The position numbers and the translations under genes were made by a program. The notes under the pieces are model-generated. The model was not told the origin of the DNA. It worked only from the letters and a program-made list of their open reading frames with translations, and did not search any database. Source: Gordonia sediminis (lineage in GTDB: Bacteria; Actinomycetota; Actinomycetes; Mycobacteriales; Mycobacteriaceae). Taken from it: a DNA stretch of 64,000 nt. Below are positions 8,195 to 16,531 of the stretch, piece by piece; positions within the stretch are counted from its first letter, which is position 1, and each line of letters opens with the position of its first letter. Location of the stretch: NCBI GenBank assembly GCA_004193205.1, contig RZUM01000018.1, positions 45,250 through 109,249 on the forward strand, read 5' to 3'.

Positions 8195-9355
8195 ATGACT
8201 TCACGCCGCATCGGCATCATCATGAACGGAGTGACCGGCCGGATGGGTTATCGCCAGCACCTGGTGCGGTCCATCCTCGCGATCCGCGAACAGGGCGGCG
8301 TCGAGCTCTCCGACGGAACCCTCGTCCAGGTCGACCCCATCATCGTCGGGCGGAATGCGGAGAAGTTGCAGCGCATCGCCGAGGAACACAAGATCGATCG
8401 ATGGGAAACCGATCTGGCTGCCGCGCTTGCGAATCCCGACGACTCGATCTACTTCGACGCCCAGCTCACCACTGTTCGCGAGGCGTCCATCCTCCAGGCC
8501 ATCGCGGCAGGAAAGCACATCTACACCGAGAAGCCCATCGCCGACGATCTCGAAGGTTCCCTGCGGCTCGCCGAGGCAGCCGCCGCGGCCGGCGTGAAGA
8601 ACGGTGTCGTGCACGACAAGCTGTATCTGCCCGGCCTCCTCAAGTTGAAACGACTCATCGACAGCGGCTTCTTCGGGCAGATCCTTTCCGTACGAGGAGA
8701 GTTCGGGTACTGGGTGTTCGAGGGCGATCACCAGTCGGCACAGCGGCCCAGCTGGAACTACCGCAAGGAAGACGGCGGCGGCATGACGACAGACATGTTC
8801 CCGCACTGGAACTACGTCCTCGAGTCGCTTTTCGGTCAGGTCGAAGCCGTCACCGCCAAGGTGGTCACCCACATCACCCAACGCTGGGACGAGAATGGCC
8901 GGCCCTACGAGGCGACCGCCGACGACGCGGCGTACGGGATCTTCGAACTCTCCGGCGGCATCGTCGCCACGATCAACTCGTCGTGGGCAACCCGCGTACA
9001 CCGTGACGAACTCGTGGAATTCCACGTCGATGGTACGGAGGGCAGCGCGGTCGCCGGGCTGCACAAGTGCGTGGCCCAGCACAGCACCGCGACCCCGAAG
9101 CCGGTGTGGAATCCCGACCTGGTCGAGGCCACACCGTTCCGCGACCAGTGGTACGACGTGCCCGACAACACGGAATTCCAGAACGGTTTCAAGGCCCAGT
9201 GGGAGCAGTTCATCCGTTACGTCGAGGACGACGGCGAGCATCCCTACGACTTCCTGGCCGGCGCTCGTGGTGTCCGGCTCGCCGAGGCAGGCCTGACATC
9301 GTCCGCCGAGGGTCGACGGGTCGCTCTGGACGGGCCGCTGGGAGCTCGGCGATGA
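8195..9355 (+). CDS. Gfo/Idh/MocA-family oxidoreductase
   Basis: This is a 386-aa dehydrogenase, only distantly similar to the one at 4172-5323. The N-terminal Rossmann loop reads IMNGVTGRMGYRQH (residues 8-21), and E112-K113-P114 is the family EKP motif with the catalytic Lys. The C-terminal domain carries a GGGMTTDMFPHWNY stretch with the conserved active-site Asp/His region. ATG 8195 has GAAGGAG 8-14 nt upstream. Its stop overlaps the next start by ATGA, so it is the first gene of a coupled three-gene operon. It is likely to oxidise a sugar-like substrate at a hydroxyl (often C3 in this superfamily); which substrate is not known. Confidence 0.9.
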   Translation: MTSRRIGIIMNGVTGRMGYRQHLVRSILAIREQGGVELSDGTLVQVDPIIVGRNAEKLQRIAEEHKIDRWETDLAAALANPDDSIYFDAQLTTVREASILQAIAAGKHIYTEKPIADDLEGSLRLAEAAAAAGVKNGVVHDKLYLPGLLKLKRLIDSGFFGQILSVRGEFGYWVFEGDHQSAQRPSWNYRKEDGGGMTTDMFPHWNYVLESLFGQVEAVTAKVVTHITQRWDENGRPYEATADDAAYGIFELSGGIVATINSSWATRVHRDELVEFHVDGTEGSAVAGLHKCVAQHSTATPKPVWNPDLVEATPFRDQWYDVPDNTEFQNGFKAQWEQFIRYVEDDGEHPYDFLAGARGVRLAEAGLTSSAEGRRVALDGPLGARR

Positions 9356-10563
9356 GCGCGACGCTCACCGAGACGCCGACGGTGCTACTGCCCACCGTCA
9401 CAGGCGGCGTGGCACCCCACGCGATGTCCCAGCCGATTCGGTGGCGGCGGCCCACCGACCCACCGACCAGCCGGATCGTCTACGCCGCAGCGCATGTCGT
9501 CCCACGTCCACTCGGCGAGAATGTACCCGGAGCCCCGGCCGACATCGACTGGGACGCGACACTTGCATACCGGCACGAGATCTGGTCCTACGGACTCGGC
9601 GTGGCCGACGCCATGGACACCGCACAACGCGGCATGGGCCTCGCGTGGCCCCAGGCCCGCGAACTGATTCGCCGCTCCGGTGCCGAAGCGGCCGCGGTCG
9701 GCGCCCGTGTCTCTTGCGGTGCCGGCACCGACCAACTCGTCGCCGAGAACCTGCCGAGCGGGTCGCGAGCGTTGACAGCGGTGATCGAGGCCTACCGCGA
9801 GCAGCTGGCGGTGGTCCTCGACGCAGGTGCCACACCCATCCTGATGGCGTCGCGAGCGTTGACAGCCATCGCCCGGTCCGCCGACGACTACCTGCACGTC
9901 TACGGAACGTTGCTGGACGAGCTCGATCGCCCGGTGATTCTGCACTGGCTGGGCGACATGTTCGATCCCGCGCTCCACGGCTATTGGGGCAGTACCGATA
10001 TCCCCACTGCGACAGCAACCTTCCTCGACCTGATCTCCCGCCATGCCACGAAGGTCGACGGCGTGAAGGTGTCCCTGCTCGACGCCCGTCACGAGATCGA
10101 GTTGCGTCGGTCGCTGCCGGCGGGCGTCCTCCTCTACACCGGCGACGACTTCAACTACCCCGAGCTGATCGTGGGCGACGGCGATAATCACTCACATGCG
10201 CTCCTCGGCATTTTCGCAGCAATCTACCCGGCCGCCTCGGCCGCCTTGCAGTGCTTGGATGCCGGCAACGCGGAACAGGCGCGGCAGATCCTGGACAGCA
10301 CGCAAGATCTCGGGCGGCTGATCTTCGCACGTCCGACATTCCACTACAAGACGGGAATCGCTTTCCTCTCGTGGCTCAACGGGTTACAGCCCGCGTTCAG
10401 CATGGTCGGCGGGATGCACAGCGCGCGATCGGTCCCTCACCTCAGTGAGGTCTTCCGGCTCGCAGACCGCGCCGGCCTGCTGAAGGACCCCGACCTGGCC
10501 GCCCAACGAATGCGGCTGTATCTGGAACTGCACGGCTTCGGCCAGAAAGACATTCTGCGATGA
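9352..10563 (+). CDS. DUF993 protein, dihydrodipicolinate-synthase-like (putative lyase/aldolase)
   Basis: This 403-aa protein belongs to DUF993, whose members are annotated only as DHDPS-family. The sequence supports a class I aldolase-like barrel: GVKVSLLD (K239) occupies the place of the Schiff-base Lys segment of DHDPS/NAL enzymes, and YTGDDFNYPEL (G264-D266) matches their downstream GDD signature. The protein is about 100 residues longer than typical DHDPS proteins, with an N-terminal extension. ATGA overlaps at both ends couple it to the oxidoreductase and the isomerase-like gene. A retro-aldol cleavage of an oxidised sugar derivative is a reasonable but untested role. Confidence 0.85.
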   Translation: MSATLTETPTVLLPTVTGGVAPHAMSQPIRWRRPTDPPTSRIVYAAAHVVPRPLGENVPGAPADIDWDATLAYRHEIWSYGLGVADAMDTAQRGMGLAWPQARELIRRSGAEAAAVGARVSCGAGTDQLVAENLPSGSRALTAVIEAYREQLAVVLDAGATPILMASRALTAIARSADDYLHVYGTLLDELDRPVILHWLGDMFDPALHGYWGSTDIPTATATFLDLISRHATKVDGVKVSLLDARHEIELRRSLPAGVLLYTGDDFNYPELIVGDGDNHSHALLGIFAAIYPAASAALQCLDAGNAEQARQILDSTQDLGRLIFARPTFHYKTGIAFLSWLNGLQPAFSMVGGMHSARSVPHLSEVFRLADRAGLLKDPDLAAQRMRLYLELHGFGQKDILR

Positions 10564-11435
10564 ACACAATGGCGGGATTGTCGCTGAACACCGCGACCAC
10601 GAAGCGGTGGGGATTGCGGGAGGCCGTCGACGGCGCCGCACGTGCCGGCCTGACGTCCATCGGGCCGTGGCGCGACATCGTCGAGGACTTCGGCGTGGAC
10701 CGTGCGGCCAAGCTCATCCGTGATGCCGGCCTGCGTGTCTCGTCGCTGTGCCGTGGCGGATTCCTCACCGCGGCAGAGGCACCCGGCATCGCCGCGGCGT
10801 TGGATGACAATCGACTGGCGATCGACACCGCAGCCACTCTTGGCACCGACAGTCTGATAATCGTGGCCGGTGGCCTACCCCCGGGCGATCGCGACCTCAC
10901 GGCCGCGAGATCGCGTGTGGCCGAGCGAATCGCAGAGCTCGTCCCGTACGCGCTGGAACGCGGAGTGCGGCTGGTCCTCGAACCTCTCCATCCCATGTAC
11001 GTCGCGGACCGCGCGGTCATCTCGACACTGGACCAGGCGCTGGACCTCGCCGAGCCACATTCGGCCGATGCGGTCGGCGTCGTCGTCGACACCTTTCACG
11101 TGTTCTGGGACCCGAACCTCGCCGCAGCAATCGCACGCGCCGGTGCCGGCGACCGCATCGCCTCCTACCAGGTCTGCGACTTCAACCTGCCGATCGCGGC
11201 CGACGCCCTGCTGTCGCGCGGGATGATGGGCGACGGGGTCATCGACTTCGCATCCATCACCGCCGCCGTCGCCGACACGGGATACACCGGCGATGTGGAG
11301 GTGGAGATCTTCAACCAGCAGGTCTGGGACACCCCCGGCGACGAGGTCCTGCGAACCATGCGGGAACGCTACGAGCAGCTGGTGGCCCCCTATCTCACCT
11401 GTCGACCATCCGCGGACGTCCTGGCCGCCAGCTGA
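10560..11435 (+). CDS. Sugar phosphate isomerase/epimerase-like TIM-barrel protein
   Basis: This is a 291-aa member of the AP-endonuclease-2/xylose-isomerase-like TIM-barrel superfamily. Candidate metal ligands appear in the expected strand ends: Glu in LEPLHPMY, Asp/His in VVDTFHVFWDP, Asp in YQVCDFN and Glu in VEVEIFNQ. This set matches the divalent-metal site of the family. The ATG overlaps the DUF993 stop (ATGA); a second in-frame ATG three codons later (10569) is an alternative start. As the last gene of the operon it could isomerise, epimerise or eliminate the keto-sugar made by the upstream dehydrogenase. Confidence 0.88.
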   Translation: MNTMAGLSLNTATTKRWGLREAVDGAARAGLTSIGPWRDIVEDFGVDRAAKLIRDAGLRVSSLCRGGFLTAAEAPGIAAALDDNRLAIDTAATLGTDSLIIVAGGLPPGDRDLTAARSRVAERIAELVPYALERGVRLVLEPLHPMYVADRAVISTLDQALDLAEPHSADAVGVVVDTFHVFWDPNLAAAIARAGAGDRIASYQVCDFNLPIAADALLSRGMMGDGVIDFASITAAVADTGYTGDVEVEIFNQQVWDTPGDEVLRTMRERYEQLVAPYLTCRPSADVLAAS

Positions 11436-11491
11436 GTCGACCGTGCGTGCCGACAACGCGGCGCACGCGGTACTGATCGGCAGTACGCGGC

Positions 11492-11532
11492 CCGACCGAA
11501 CCCACCCTGGTCAAGAACCGTGGGCTCGGTCG
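11492..11532. terminator. Possible weak terminator between convergent genes
   Basis: Arms at 11492-11504 and 11521-11532 pair with one mismatch around a 16-nt loop. The hairpin lies between the converging sugar operon and the efflux gene. Pairing is modest, so this is only a plausible terminator. Confidence 0.4.
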
Positions 11533-11541
11533 GCGAAGGGA

Positions 11542-13248
11542 TCAGGCCTTCGCCGGCTCCCCTTCCTTCGCCGCGCCGATCGGCCTACCCGTCCGCAACG
11601 GCAGTTCCGGCCAGGTGAGCGTGCCGACGATGGCGAACAGTGACATGATCGACACGGCGAGGAACACGCGGTCCATCGAGTCGGCGAAGCCCTCCTTGAT
11701 CGGCGAGGCGAGTTCGGTCGGCAGCTTGCCGATGACCGAGGTGTCCGACATGACGCTCTCCGAGGAACCCCCACCCGCCTGATCGGGATGTTCCGAAGCC
11801 GCGATGAGCGATTCGGCGAAACCGCGGACCTGCGCGTCGTCGCTGCGCGCGGCCTCGGCGACGGCGACCCGATACTCCGGGGTGGTGGCCGCCGACTTCA
11901 TCTCGTCGGAGATGTTGGGCCCCATCAGCGAGAACAGCAGTGAGAAGAACACCGCCACACCCAGCGTGCCGCCGATCTGGCGGAAGAACGTCGCGGTGCC
12001 GGTGGACAGTCCCATGTCCTTGGGCGGCAGGATGTTCTGCATCGCCAGCATGATCGGCTGCATCAGGTTGCCCAGACCGAAGCCGAGCAGGGCGGCCATC
12101 AACATCACGAGGTACAGCGGCGTCTCGGTGCCGACCAGGTGCAGCAGGAAGGTGCCGGCGGTCATCAGGACCGAGCCGAGGATGGTGAACACCTTGTAGT
12201 GCCCGGTGCGTGCGATCAACTGCCCCGAGGCGATGGAGCCGGCCATCAGACCGAGCACCATCGGCAGCATCTGCAGACCGGCCACCATCGGGCTGGAACC
12301 ACGCAGCACCTGGAAGTACTGCGGCAGCATCGAGATGCCGCCGAACATCACCGCACCGACGATGACCGACACCAGAATGCCCTGGGTGAACACCCGGTTG
12401 GTGAAGACCCGCAGCGGGATCAGCGCGTCGTCGCCCATCAGATGCTCGATCCAGATGAACGCCGCGATGCCGGCGACGCCGATCGCGTAGCAGAGCCAGG
12501 CGAGCCCGGACGTCCACCCCCACACGCGTCCCTGCTCGGCGACGATGAGCAGCGGCGCGACGGCGACCGCGAGCGCCGCGGCACCCCAGTAGTCGGTGCG
12601 GCCGCCGACACCCTTCTGCTGGTCGTAGTTGAGCACCCGGGAGACCACGGCGAGCGCGACGAGACCGATCGGCACGTTGACCAGGAACACCCAGCGCCAT
12701 CCCGAGATCCACAGGATCGACGACTGCCCGGCGAAGAAGCCACCGAGGACGGGACCGAGCACACTCGACGTGCCGAAGACCGCCAGGAAGTAACCCTGGT
12801 ACTTCGCCCGTTCGCGCGGCGGCACGATGTCGCCGATGGTCGTGAGTGCCAAGGTGAACAGGCCGCCGGCGCCCAAGCCCTGGAACGCCCGGAACGCGGC
12901 CAGTTCGTACATCGACGTCGCGAGACTGCACAGCAACGACCCGACGATGAAGATCGAGATCGCCAGCAGGAAGAACGGTTTGCGGCCGTACAGGTCGGAG
13001 AGTTTGCCGTACAGCGGGGTGACGATGGTCGCGGTGACCAGGTAGGCAGTGGTGACCCACGCCTGCATGTCGTAGCCCTGCAGATCGTCGGCGATGGTGC
13101 GGATCGCGGTCGACACGATGGTCTGGTCCAGCGCCGCGAGGAACATGCCCATCATGAGGCCGGCGAGGATCGTGAGGATCTGACGATGTGTGAGGCCTGC
13201 CCCCGCCACCTCGTGATGGGCCGCCGTGGCGGCCGATGATTCGGTCAT
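11542..13248 (-). CDS. DHA2-family (EmrB/QacA) multidrug MFS efflux transporter
   Basis: This is a 568-aa, 14-helix drug:H+ antiporter. Helix 1 motif AALDQTIVSTA, motif A GKLSDLYGRKP and motif C around GPVLGGFF are all present. A long loop (about residues 440-520) precedes the last helix, as in EmrB-type actinobacterial pumps. ATG 13248 overlaps the marR stop by ATGA and has AAAGGA upstream within marR; the frame's upstream extension is rejected. It is co-transcribed with a MarR regulator, the standard arrangement for inducible drug or solvent efflux. Substrates cannot be predicted from sequence. Confidence 0.94.
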   Translation of the reverse strand: MTESSAATAAHHEVAGAGLTHRQILTILAGLMMGMFLAALDQTIVSTAIRTIADDLQGYDMQAWVTTAYLVTATIVTPLYGKLSDLYGRKPFFLLAISIFIVGSLLCSLATSMYELAAFRAFQGLGAGGLFTLALTTIGDIVPPRERAKYQGYFLAVFGTSSVLGPVLGGFFAGQSSILWISGWRWVFLVNVPIGLVALAVVSRVLNYDQQKGVGGRTDYWGAAALAVAVAPLLIVAEQGRVWGWTSGLAWLCYAIGVAGIAAFIWIEHLMGDDALIPLRVFTNRVFTQGILVSVIVGAVMFGGISMLPQYFQVLRGSSPMVAGLQMLPMVLGLMAGSIASGQLIARTGHYKVFTILGSVLMTAGTFLLHLVGTETPLYLVMLMAALLGFGLGNLMQPIMLAMQNILPPKDMGLSTGTATFFRQIGGTLGVAVFFSLLFSLMGPNISDEMKSAATTPEYRVAVAEAARSDDAQVRGFAESLIAASEHPDQAGGGSSESVMSDTSVIGKLPTELASPIKEGFADSMDRVFLAVSIMSLFAIVGTLTWPELPLRTGRPIGAAKEGEPAKA

Positions 13249-13757
13249 TGCTGTCCTTTCAGGAACTGCGCTGCCTCGTCGGCGAACTCGGTTGACGCGG
13301 ATTTGCCGCACGGCGGAGCGATGACGGTCTCCGCCGCCTGGACGAATCGGTCGAGCAGCCGGACGAGGGTCTGTAACTCCTCGTCGGTCCAGTCGGTCAT
13401 CGCGTGGTCCATCGCGCTCCGACGCACCTGACGCATCGCCTCGACGCGGGCCCGGCCGGTATCGGTGATGACGAGCAGGATGGCGCGTCCGTCGTCGGGG
13501 TCGGCCTCCCTACGTACGAGGCCCATGTCGACGAGTTGGGCGACGTGACGGCTCACCGTCGACGGGTCGGCGTTGAGGTTCTCGGCCAGTTCCCCCGACC
13601 GCATGGGCTGTTTGTAGAGGTGGAACAGGCCTTTGAACGCCGCGGTCTCGACCTCACCGTCGGGGGTCTTGAACGTGGTGTGCACGGCCCGGTCGCGGAT
13701 GCGTACGTACCGGGCGAGCACGTCGAACAACTCGTCGATTGCACTCTGGTCGAGCAT
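13245..13757 (-). CDS. MarR-family transcriptional regulator
   Basis: This 170-aa winged-helix repressor has a dimerisation helix at the N-terminus, a recognition region SGELAENLNADPSTVSRHVA (about residues 53-72) and a wing with RREADPDDGRAIL, the classic MarR DxRxx pattern. It is the first gene of a coupled operon with the DHA2 efflux pump, and an inverted repeat about 50-75 bp upstream is a candidate operator. It likely represses both itself and the pump until a small aromatic or drug-like ligand binds. Whether it also affects the divergent allantoicase is open, because the same repeat lies in front of that gene. Confidence 0.93.
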   Translation of the reverse strand: MLDQSAIDELFDVLARYVRIRDRAVHTTFKTPDGEVETAAFKGLFHLYKQPMRSGELAENLNADPSTVSRHVAQLVDMGLVRREADPDDGRAILLVITDTGRARVEAMRQVRRSAMDHAMTDWTDEELQTLVRLLDRFVQAAETVIAPPCGKSASTEFADEAAQFLKGQQ

Positions 13758-13804
13758 GCCCGCCTCCGCTGGTGTCGTCTGCGCGCCGATGTCATTTCAC
13801 ACTG

Positions 13805-13831
13805 CAACTACTTGCAGACCGCAATTAGTTG
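13805..13831. promoter_or_regulatory. Candidate MarR operator
   Basis: CAACTACTTGC and GCAATTAGTTG are inverted repeats (10 of 11 positions match) separated by 5 bp. Total length and half-site spacing suit a MarR-family dimer. The site is in the intergenic region between the marR-efflux operon and the divergent allantoicase gene. Confidence 0.72.
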
Positions 13832-13877
13832 ACTGGAGCAAGTATGCGCCTGGGTTCGCCGTCTGGCAAACCACCAC

Positions 13878-13894
13878 TACGATCGGAAGTCGTG
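13878..13894 (+). promoter_or_regulatory. Candidate -10 box (TACGAT) giving a leaderless allantoicase mRNA
   Basis: TACGAT at 13878-13883 is followed 8 nt later by GTG 13892, so the transcript could begin at or just before the start codon. No Shine-Dalgarno of quality precedes GTG 13892, which agrees with leaderless translation. Confidence 0.45.
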
Positions 13895-14926
13895 ACCCCG
13901 CAGCCTCCCAATCCCACCGGCAACCGTCCGCACTTCACGTCCATGCCGGACCTGGCACTGCGCGATCTCGGCGGCGCGGTCATCTGGTCGAACGACGATC
14001 TGTTCGCCGAGGCGCAGAACCTGATCAAGACGCCACCCGCGGAGTACCAGCCCGCCACCTTCGGCCACAAGGGCCAGGTCTACGACGGCTGGGAGACGCG
14101 ACGTCGCCGCCAGTCCGGTGTCGATCAGGCGATCGTGCGCCTCGGTGCGCCCGGAGTGGTCTACGGCGTCGTCGTCGACACGTCGTGGTTCAAAGGCAAC
14201 TACCCGCCGTTCATCTCGGTCGAGGCGGCCGCCGTCGAGGGGGTCCCGACCGTGGCCCAACTCCTCGACGACACCCAGTGGGTACCCATCGTCGAGCGCA
14301 GCGCCGTCGACGGGGACACCCGCAACCCGTTCAAGGTCGACGCCAAGAACCGCTTCACCCACGTCCGGCTGTCGATGTACCCCGACGGTGGTGTGGCCCG
14401 GTTCCGTGTGCACGGCCGCGGCGTGCCGAACCCGCACTTCTTCCGCTACGGCCACTTCGACCTGGCCGCGCTGGAGAACGGCGGCCTGATCACCGCCTGC
14501 TCCAACATGTTCTACAGCTCACCCAACAACCTGCTGATGCCCGGCCGGGCACGCCACATGGGTGAGGGCTGGGAGACGTCACGCCGCCGCGACACCGGCA
14601 ACGACTGGGTGCAGGTGCGACTGGCCGGACGCGGCCGGGTCAACCTCGTCGAACTCGACACCAGCTACTTCCTGGGCAACTCCCCCGGTGCGGCGATGGT
14701 CCGCGGCCGCGACGGCGAGGACGGTGAATGGTTCGAGGTGCTGCCGCGTACCGATCTGCAGCCCGACACCCGCCATCGGTTCGTGCTCGACCTGGATCGT
14801 CCGATGACCGAGGCCCGGATGGACATCTATCCCGACGGTGGCATGGCCCGGTTCAAGCTCTACGGCACGCTCACCGAGGACGCCGAGAGCGAACTCATCG
14901 AACAGTGGGAGCGCGGCGAGGCCTGA
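13892..14926 (+). CDS. alc: Allantoicase
   Basis: Allantoicase hydrolyses allantoate to ureidoglycolate and urea in purine degradation. The protein has two repeated jelly-roll domains, visible as duplicated motifs: YDGWETRRRR / GEGWETSRRR, VVDTSWFKGNYPP / ELDTSYFLGNSPG, and MYPDGGVARFR / IYPDGGMARFK. The GTG 13892 start gives 344 aa and begins shortly before the conserved FTSMPDLALRDLGG segment. ATG 13844, with GGAG 5 nt upstream, is an alternative that would add 16 residues overlapping the intergenic promoter region. No other ureide-pathway gene is nearby, so the rest of the pathway must be encoded elsewhere. Confidence 0.95.
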   Translation: MTPQPPNPTGNRPHFTSMPDLALRDLGGAVIWSNDDLFAEAQNLIKTPPAEYQPATFGHKGQVYDGWETRRRRQSGVDQAIVRLGAPGVVYGVVVDTSWFKGNYPPFISVEAAAVEGVPTVAQLLDDTQWVPIVERSAVDGDTRNPFKVDAKNRFTHVRLSMYPDGGVARFRVHGRGVPNPHFFRYGHFDLAALENGGLITACSNMFYSSPNNLLMPGRARHMGEGWETSRRRDTGNDWVQVRLAGRGRVNLVELDTSYFLGNSPGAAMVRGRDGEDGEWFEVLPRTDLQPDTRHRFVLDLDRPMTEARMDIYPDGGMARFKLYGTLTEDAESELIEQWERGEA

Positions 14927-15028
14927 GCGCACCGCGCGCGGCCCCACCCCGCTCCCCGAGGAGACGCAGAGGGCCAGTTCCTCCCACCCCGGCTCCCTGA
15001 GGAGACCCGGAGCGCCAGCGGAGGGTCG

Positions 15029-16312
15029 TCACGAAGGGCCCTTTACAGGTCGCAGCACTGCCGTCGTGAGCTCGGCCAGCGCTGCGATGAGGCGGTCGAT
15101 GTCCGCAGACGACGTGCCGGCCCCGAAGGTCGCCCGCACCGCCCCGTCAGGATGGCCGAGTCGCTTGAGCAACGGATGGGCGCAGAACTTGCCGTCGCGG
15201 ACCCCGATGCCATGGTGGTCGCTGAGGTACTCGGCGACCACGCGTGGTGCTACTCCGTCGACGACGAAGCCGGCGATGCCGACCCGATTCGGCGCATCGT
15301 CGCCGAAGATCCGGAGTGGCCGAACCCCGACGACGGACGCGAGCCCGGCGTCGAGCCGGGCGCGCAGCGCAGCCTCGTGCGCGCCGAGTTCCTCCCAGCC
15401 GATCGCTGTCAACGCCGCGCAGGCAGCGGCTATCGAGACAGCGCCGAGCACATTGGGTGAACCCGCCTCGTGGCGCGCGGCACCCGTGTGCCACGTAGCC
15501 GATGCGGCGCCGACCGCGACGTCGGCGGAGGCACCGCCACCGGCCAGATAGGGTGGGGCCGCGTCGAACCAGTCGGGGCGCCCGATCAACACCCCAGCCC
15601 CGAACGGCGCGTACGTCTTGTGGCCGGAGAAGGCCAGATAGTCGATGGCGTGGCTGACGATCGACACCGGATGATGGGCCACGAGCTGCGCGGCATCGAC
15701 AAGAATGCGCGCACCGTGCCGATGCGCGGTCGAGGCCAGCCGACCGATCGGCAGAACCTCCCCGGTCACGTTCGACGCCGCGGTGACAGCCAGCAAAGCG
15801 GCCGGCGCGGAGGCCAGCTCCTCCTCGAGCGTGGCGATGGTGTCGTCGACGGTATCGCGGGCCCTCACCACCCGGACCCGGGAGCGCCCGTCCCGCGGGG
15901 TGCACCATGGCAGCAGGTTCGCATGGTGCTCGATATCGAGGACCACGACGTCACCGGGGGTGATGTGCGCCGCGAGGTTGATCGCGTCGGTGGTGTTGCG
16001 GGTGAACACGACGCTGTCGTCGACCCGGCCGCGGACGAATTCGCGGACCGTTTCGCGGGCCGCCTCGTAGCGCTGGGTGGTCACCTGTGACAGGTGGCCG
16101 GCGCCACGATGCACGCTGGCGTACTGATCCAGTGCACCGGCAATCGTTTCCGCGACACTCGTCAGGGCGGGTGCGCTGGCCGCGTAGTCGAGGTTTGCGT
16201 AGCGAACCATCTCACCGGTGACCAGCGGGACCTCGACGTCGGCGCCGACGACACAGGCCAGCGGCGCAATGGGCAGCAATGAAAAGGTGGGTGCGGGGAT
16301 GACAGCAGTCAT
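15029..16312 (-). CDS. PLP-dependent class V aminotransferase (cysteine desulfurase-like)
   Basis: This 427-aa fold-type I PLP enzyme carries the signature FSGHKTYAPFGAGVL, in which the Lys of SGHK is the Schiff-base residue. The nucleotide-binding HHANLLPW and the preceding DAAQ motif (ILVDAAQLVAHHP) are those of SufS/CsdA-like enzymes, but the catalytic-cysteine loop is not obvious near the C-terminus (KFCAHPLLKRLG is the nearest Cys). ATG 16312 is preceded by GAGGAG. A SAM-IV-type riboswitch lies immediately upstream, so expression is probably shut off by S-adenosylmethionine. That points to a role in methionine/cysteine sulfur metabolism rather than general Fe-S assembly; this is inference. 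Confidence 0.88.
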   Translation of the reverse strand: MTAVIPAPTFSLLPIAPLACVVGADVEVPLVTGEMVRYANLDYAASAPALTSVAETIAGALDQYASVHRGAGHLSQVTTQRYEAARETVREFVRGRVDDSVVFTRNTTDAINLAAHITPGDVVVLDIEHHANLLPWCTPRDGRSRVRVVRARDTVDDTIATLEEELASAPAALLAVTAASNVTGEVLPIGRLASTAHRHGARILVDAAQLVAHHPVSIVSHAIDYLAFSGHKTYAPFGAGVLIGRPDWFDAAPPYLAGGGASADVAVGAASATWHTGAARHEAGSPNVLGAVSIAAACAALTAIGWEELGAHEAALRARLDAGLASVVGVRPLRIFGDDAPNRVGIAGFVVDGVAPRVVAEYLSDHHGIGVRDGKFCAHPLLKRLGHPDGAVRATFGAGTSSADIDRLIAALAELTTAVLRPVKGPS

Positions 16313-16339
16313 GGGGATACTCCTCGGATGTCCGCGCTT

Positions 16340-16444
16340 GCCGTGCTCACCACGAACACGGCCGGGTCGTCACCCGGAGCACCCCACCGCGGAGGAGGGT
16401 TGCCGACCAGCGAGCCGGGGCTTGTCACTGGCACTCGTGACCCG
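16340..16444 (-). promoter_or_regulatory. SAM-IV-type riboswitch upstream of class V aminotransferase
   Basis: Read on the minus strand, the leader contains GGGTCACGAGTG, then a GGCTCGCTGGTCGGCAACC block, then a CCTCC...GGTGGGGTGC segment and GGGTGACGACCC. This order is that of the actinobacterial SAM-IV aptamer. A closing P1 helix is visible between CGGGTC (16444-16439) and GACCCG (16368-16363). Directly downstream, GCCGTG/CACGGC arms (16362-16340) can form a hairpin next to P1, and the gene's Shine-Dalgarno lies about 20 nt further on; this is a plausible expression platform. Identification is by remembered consensus and pairing, not by a covariance model. Confidence 0.85.
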
Positions 16445-16531
16445 TAGCCAGAGTCGCCGACCGTCCGCGGCTGCGTCAATTTACGTTCACCATGCGCGCA
16501 ATGCCCGGCCGGCCGCCGGTAGCGTGTAGAG

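Noticed and set aside
12139-13239. Plus-strand frame of over 360 codons opposite the efflux gene
   Set aside because: Composition is His/Arg/Asp-rich with no domain, and it mirrors a 14-helix transporter on the other strand.
15029-16312. Housekeeping SufS/IscS desulfurase
   Set aside because: No suf/isc genes are adjacent, no clear catalytic-Cys loop is seen, and the leader carries a SAM riboswitch.
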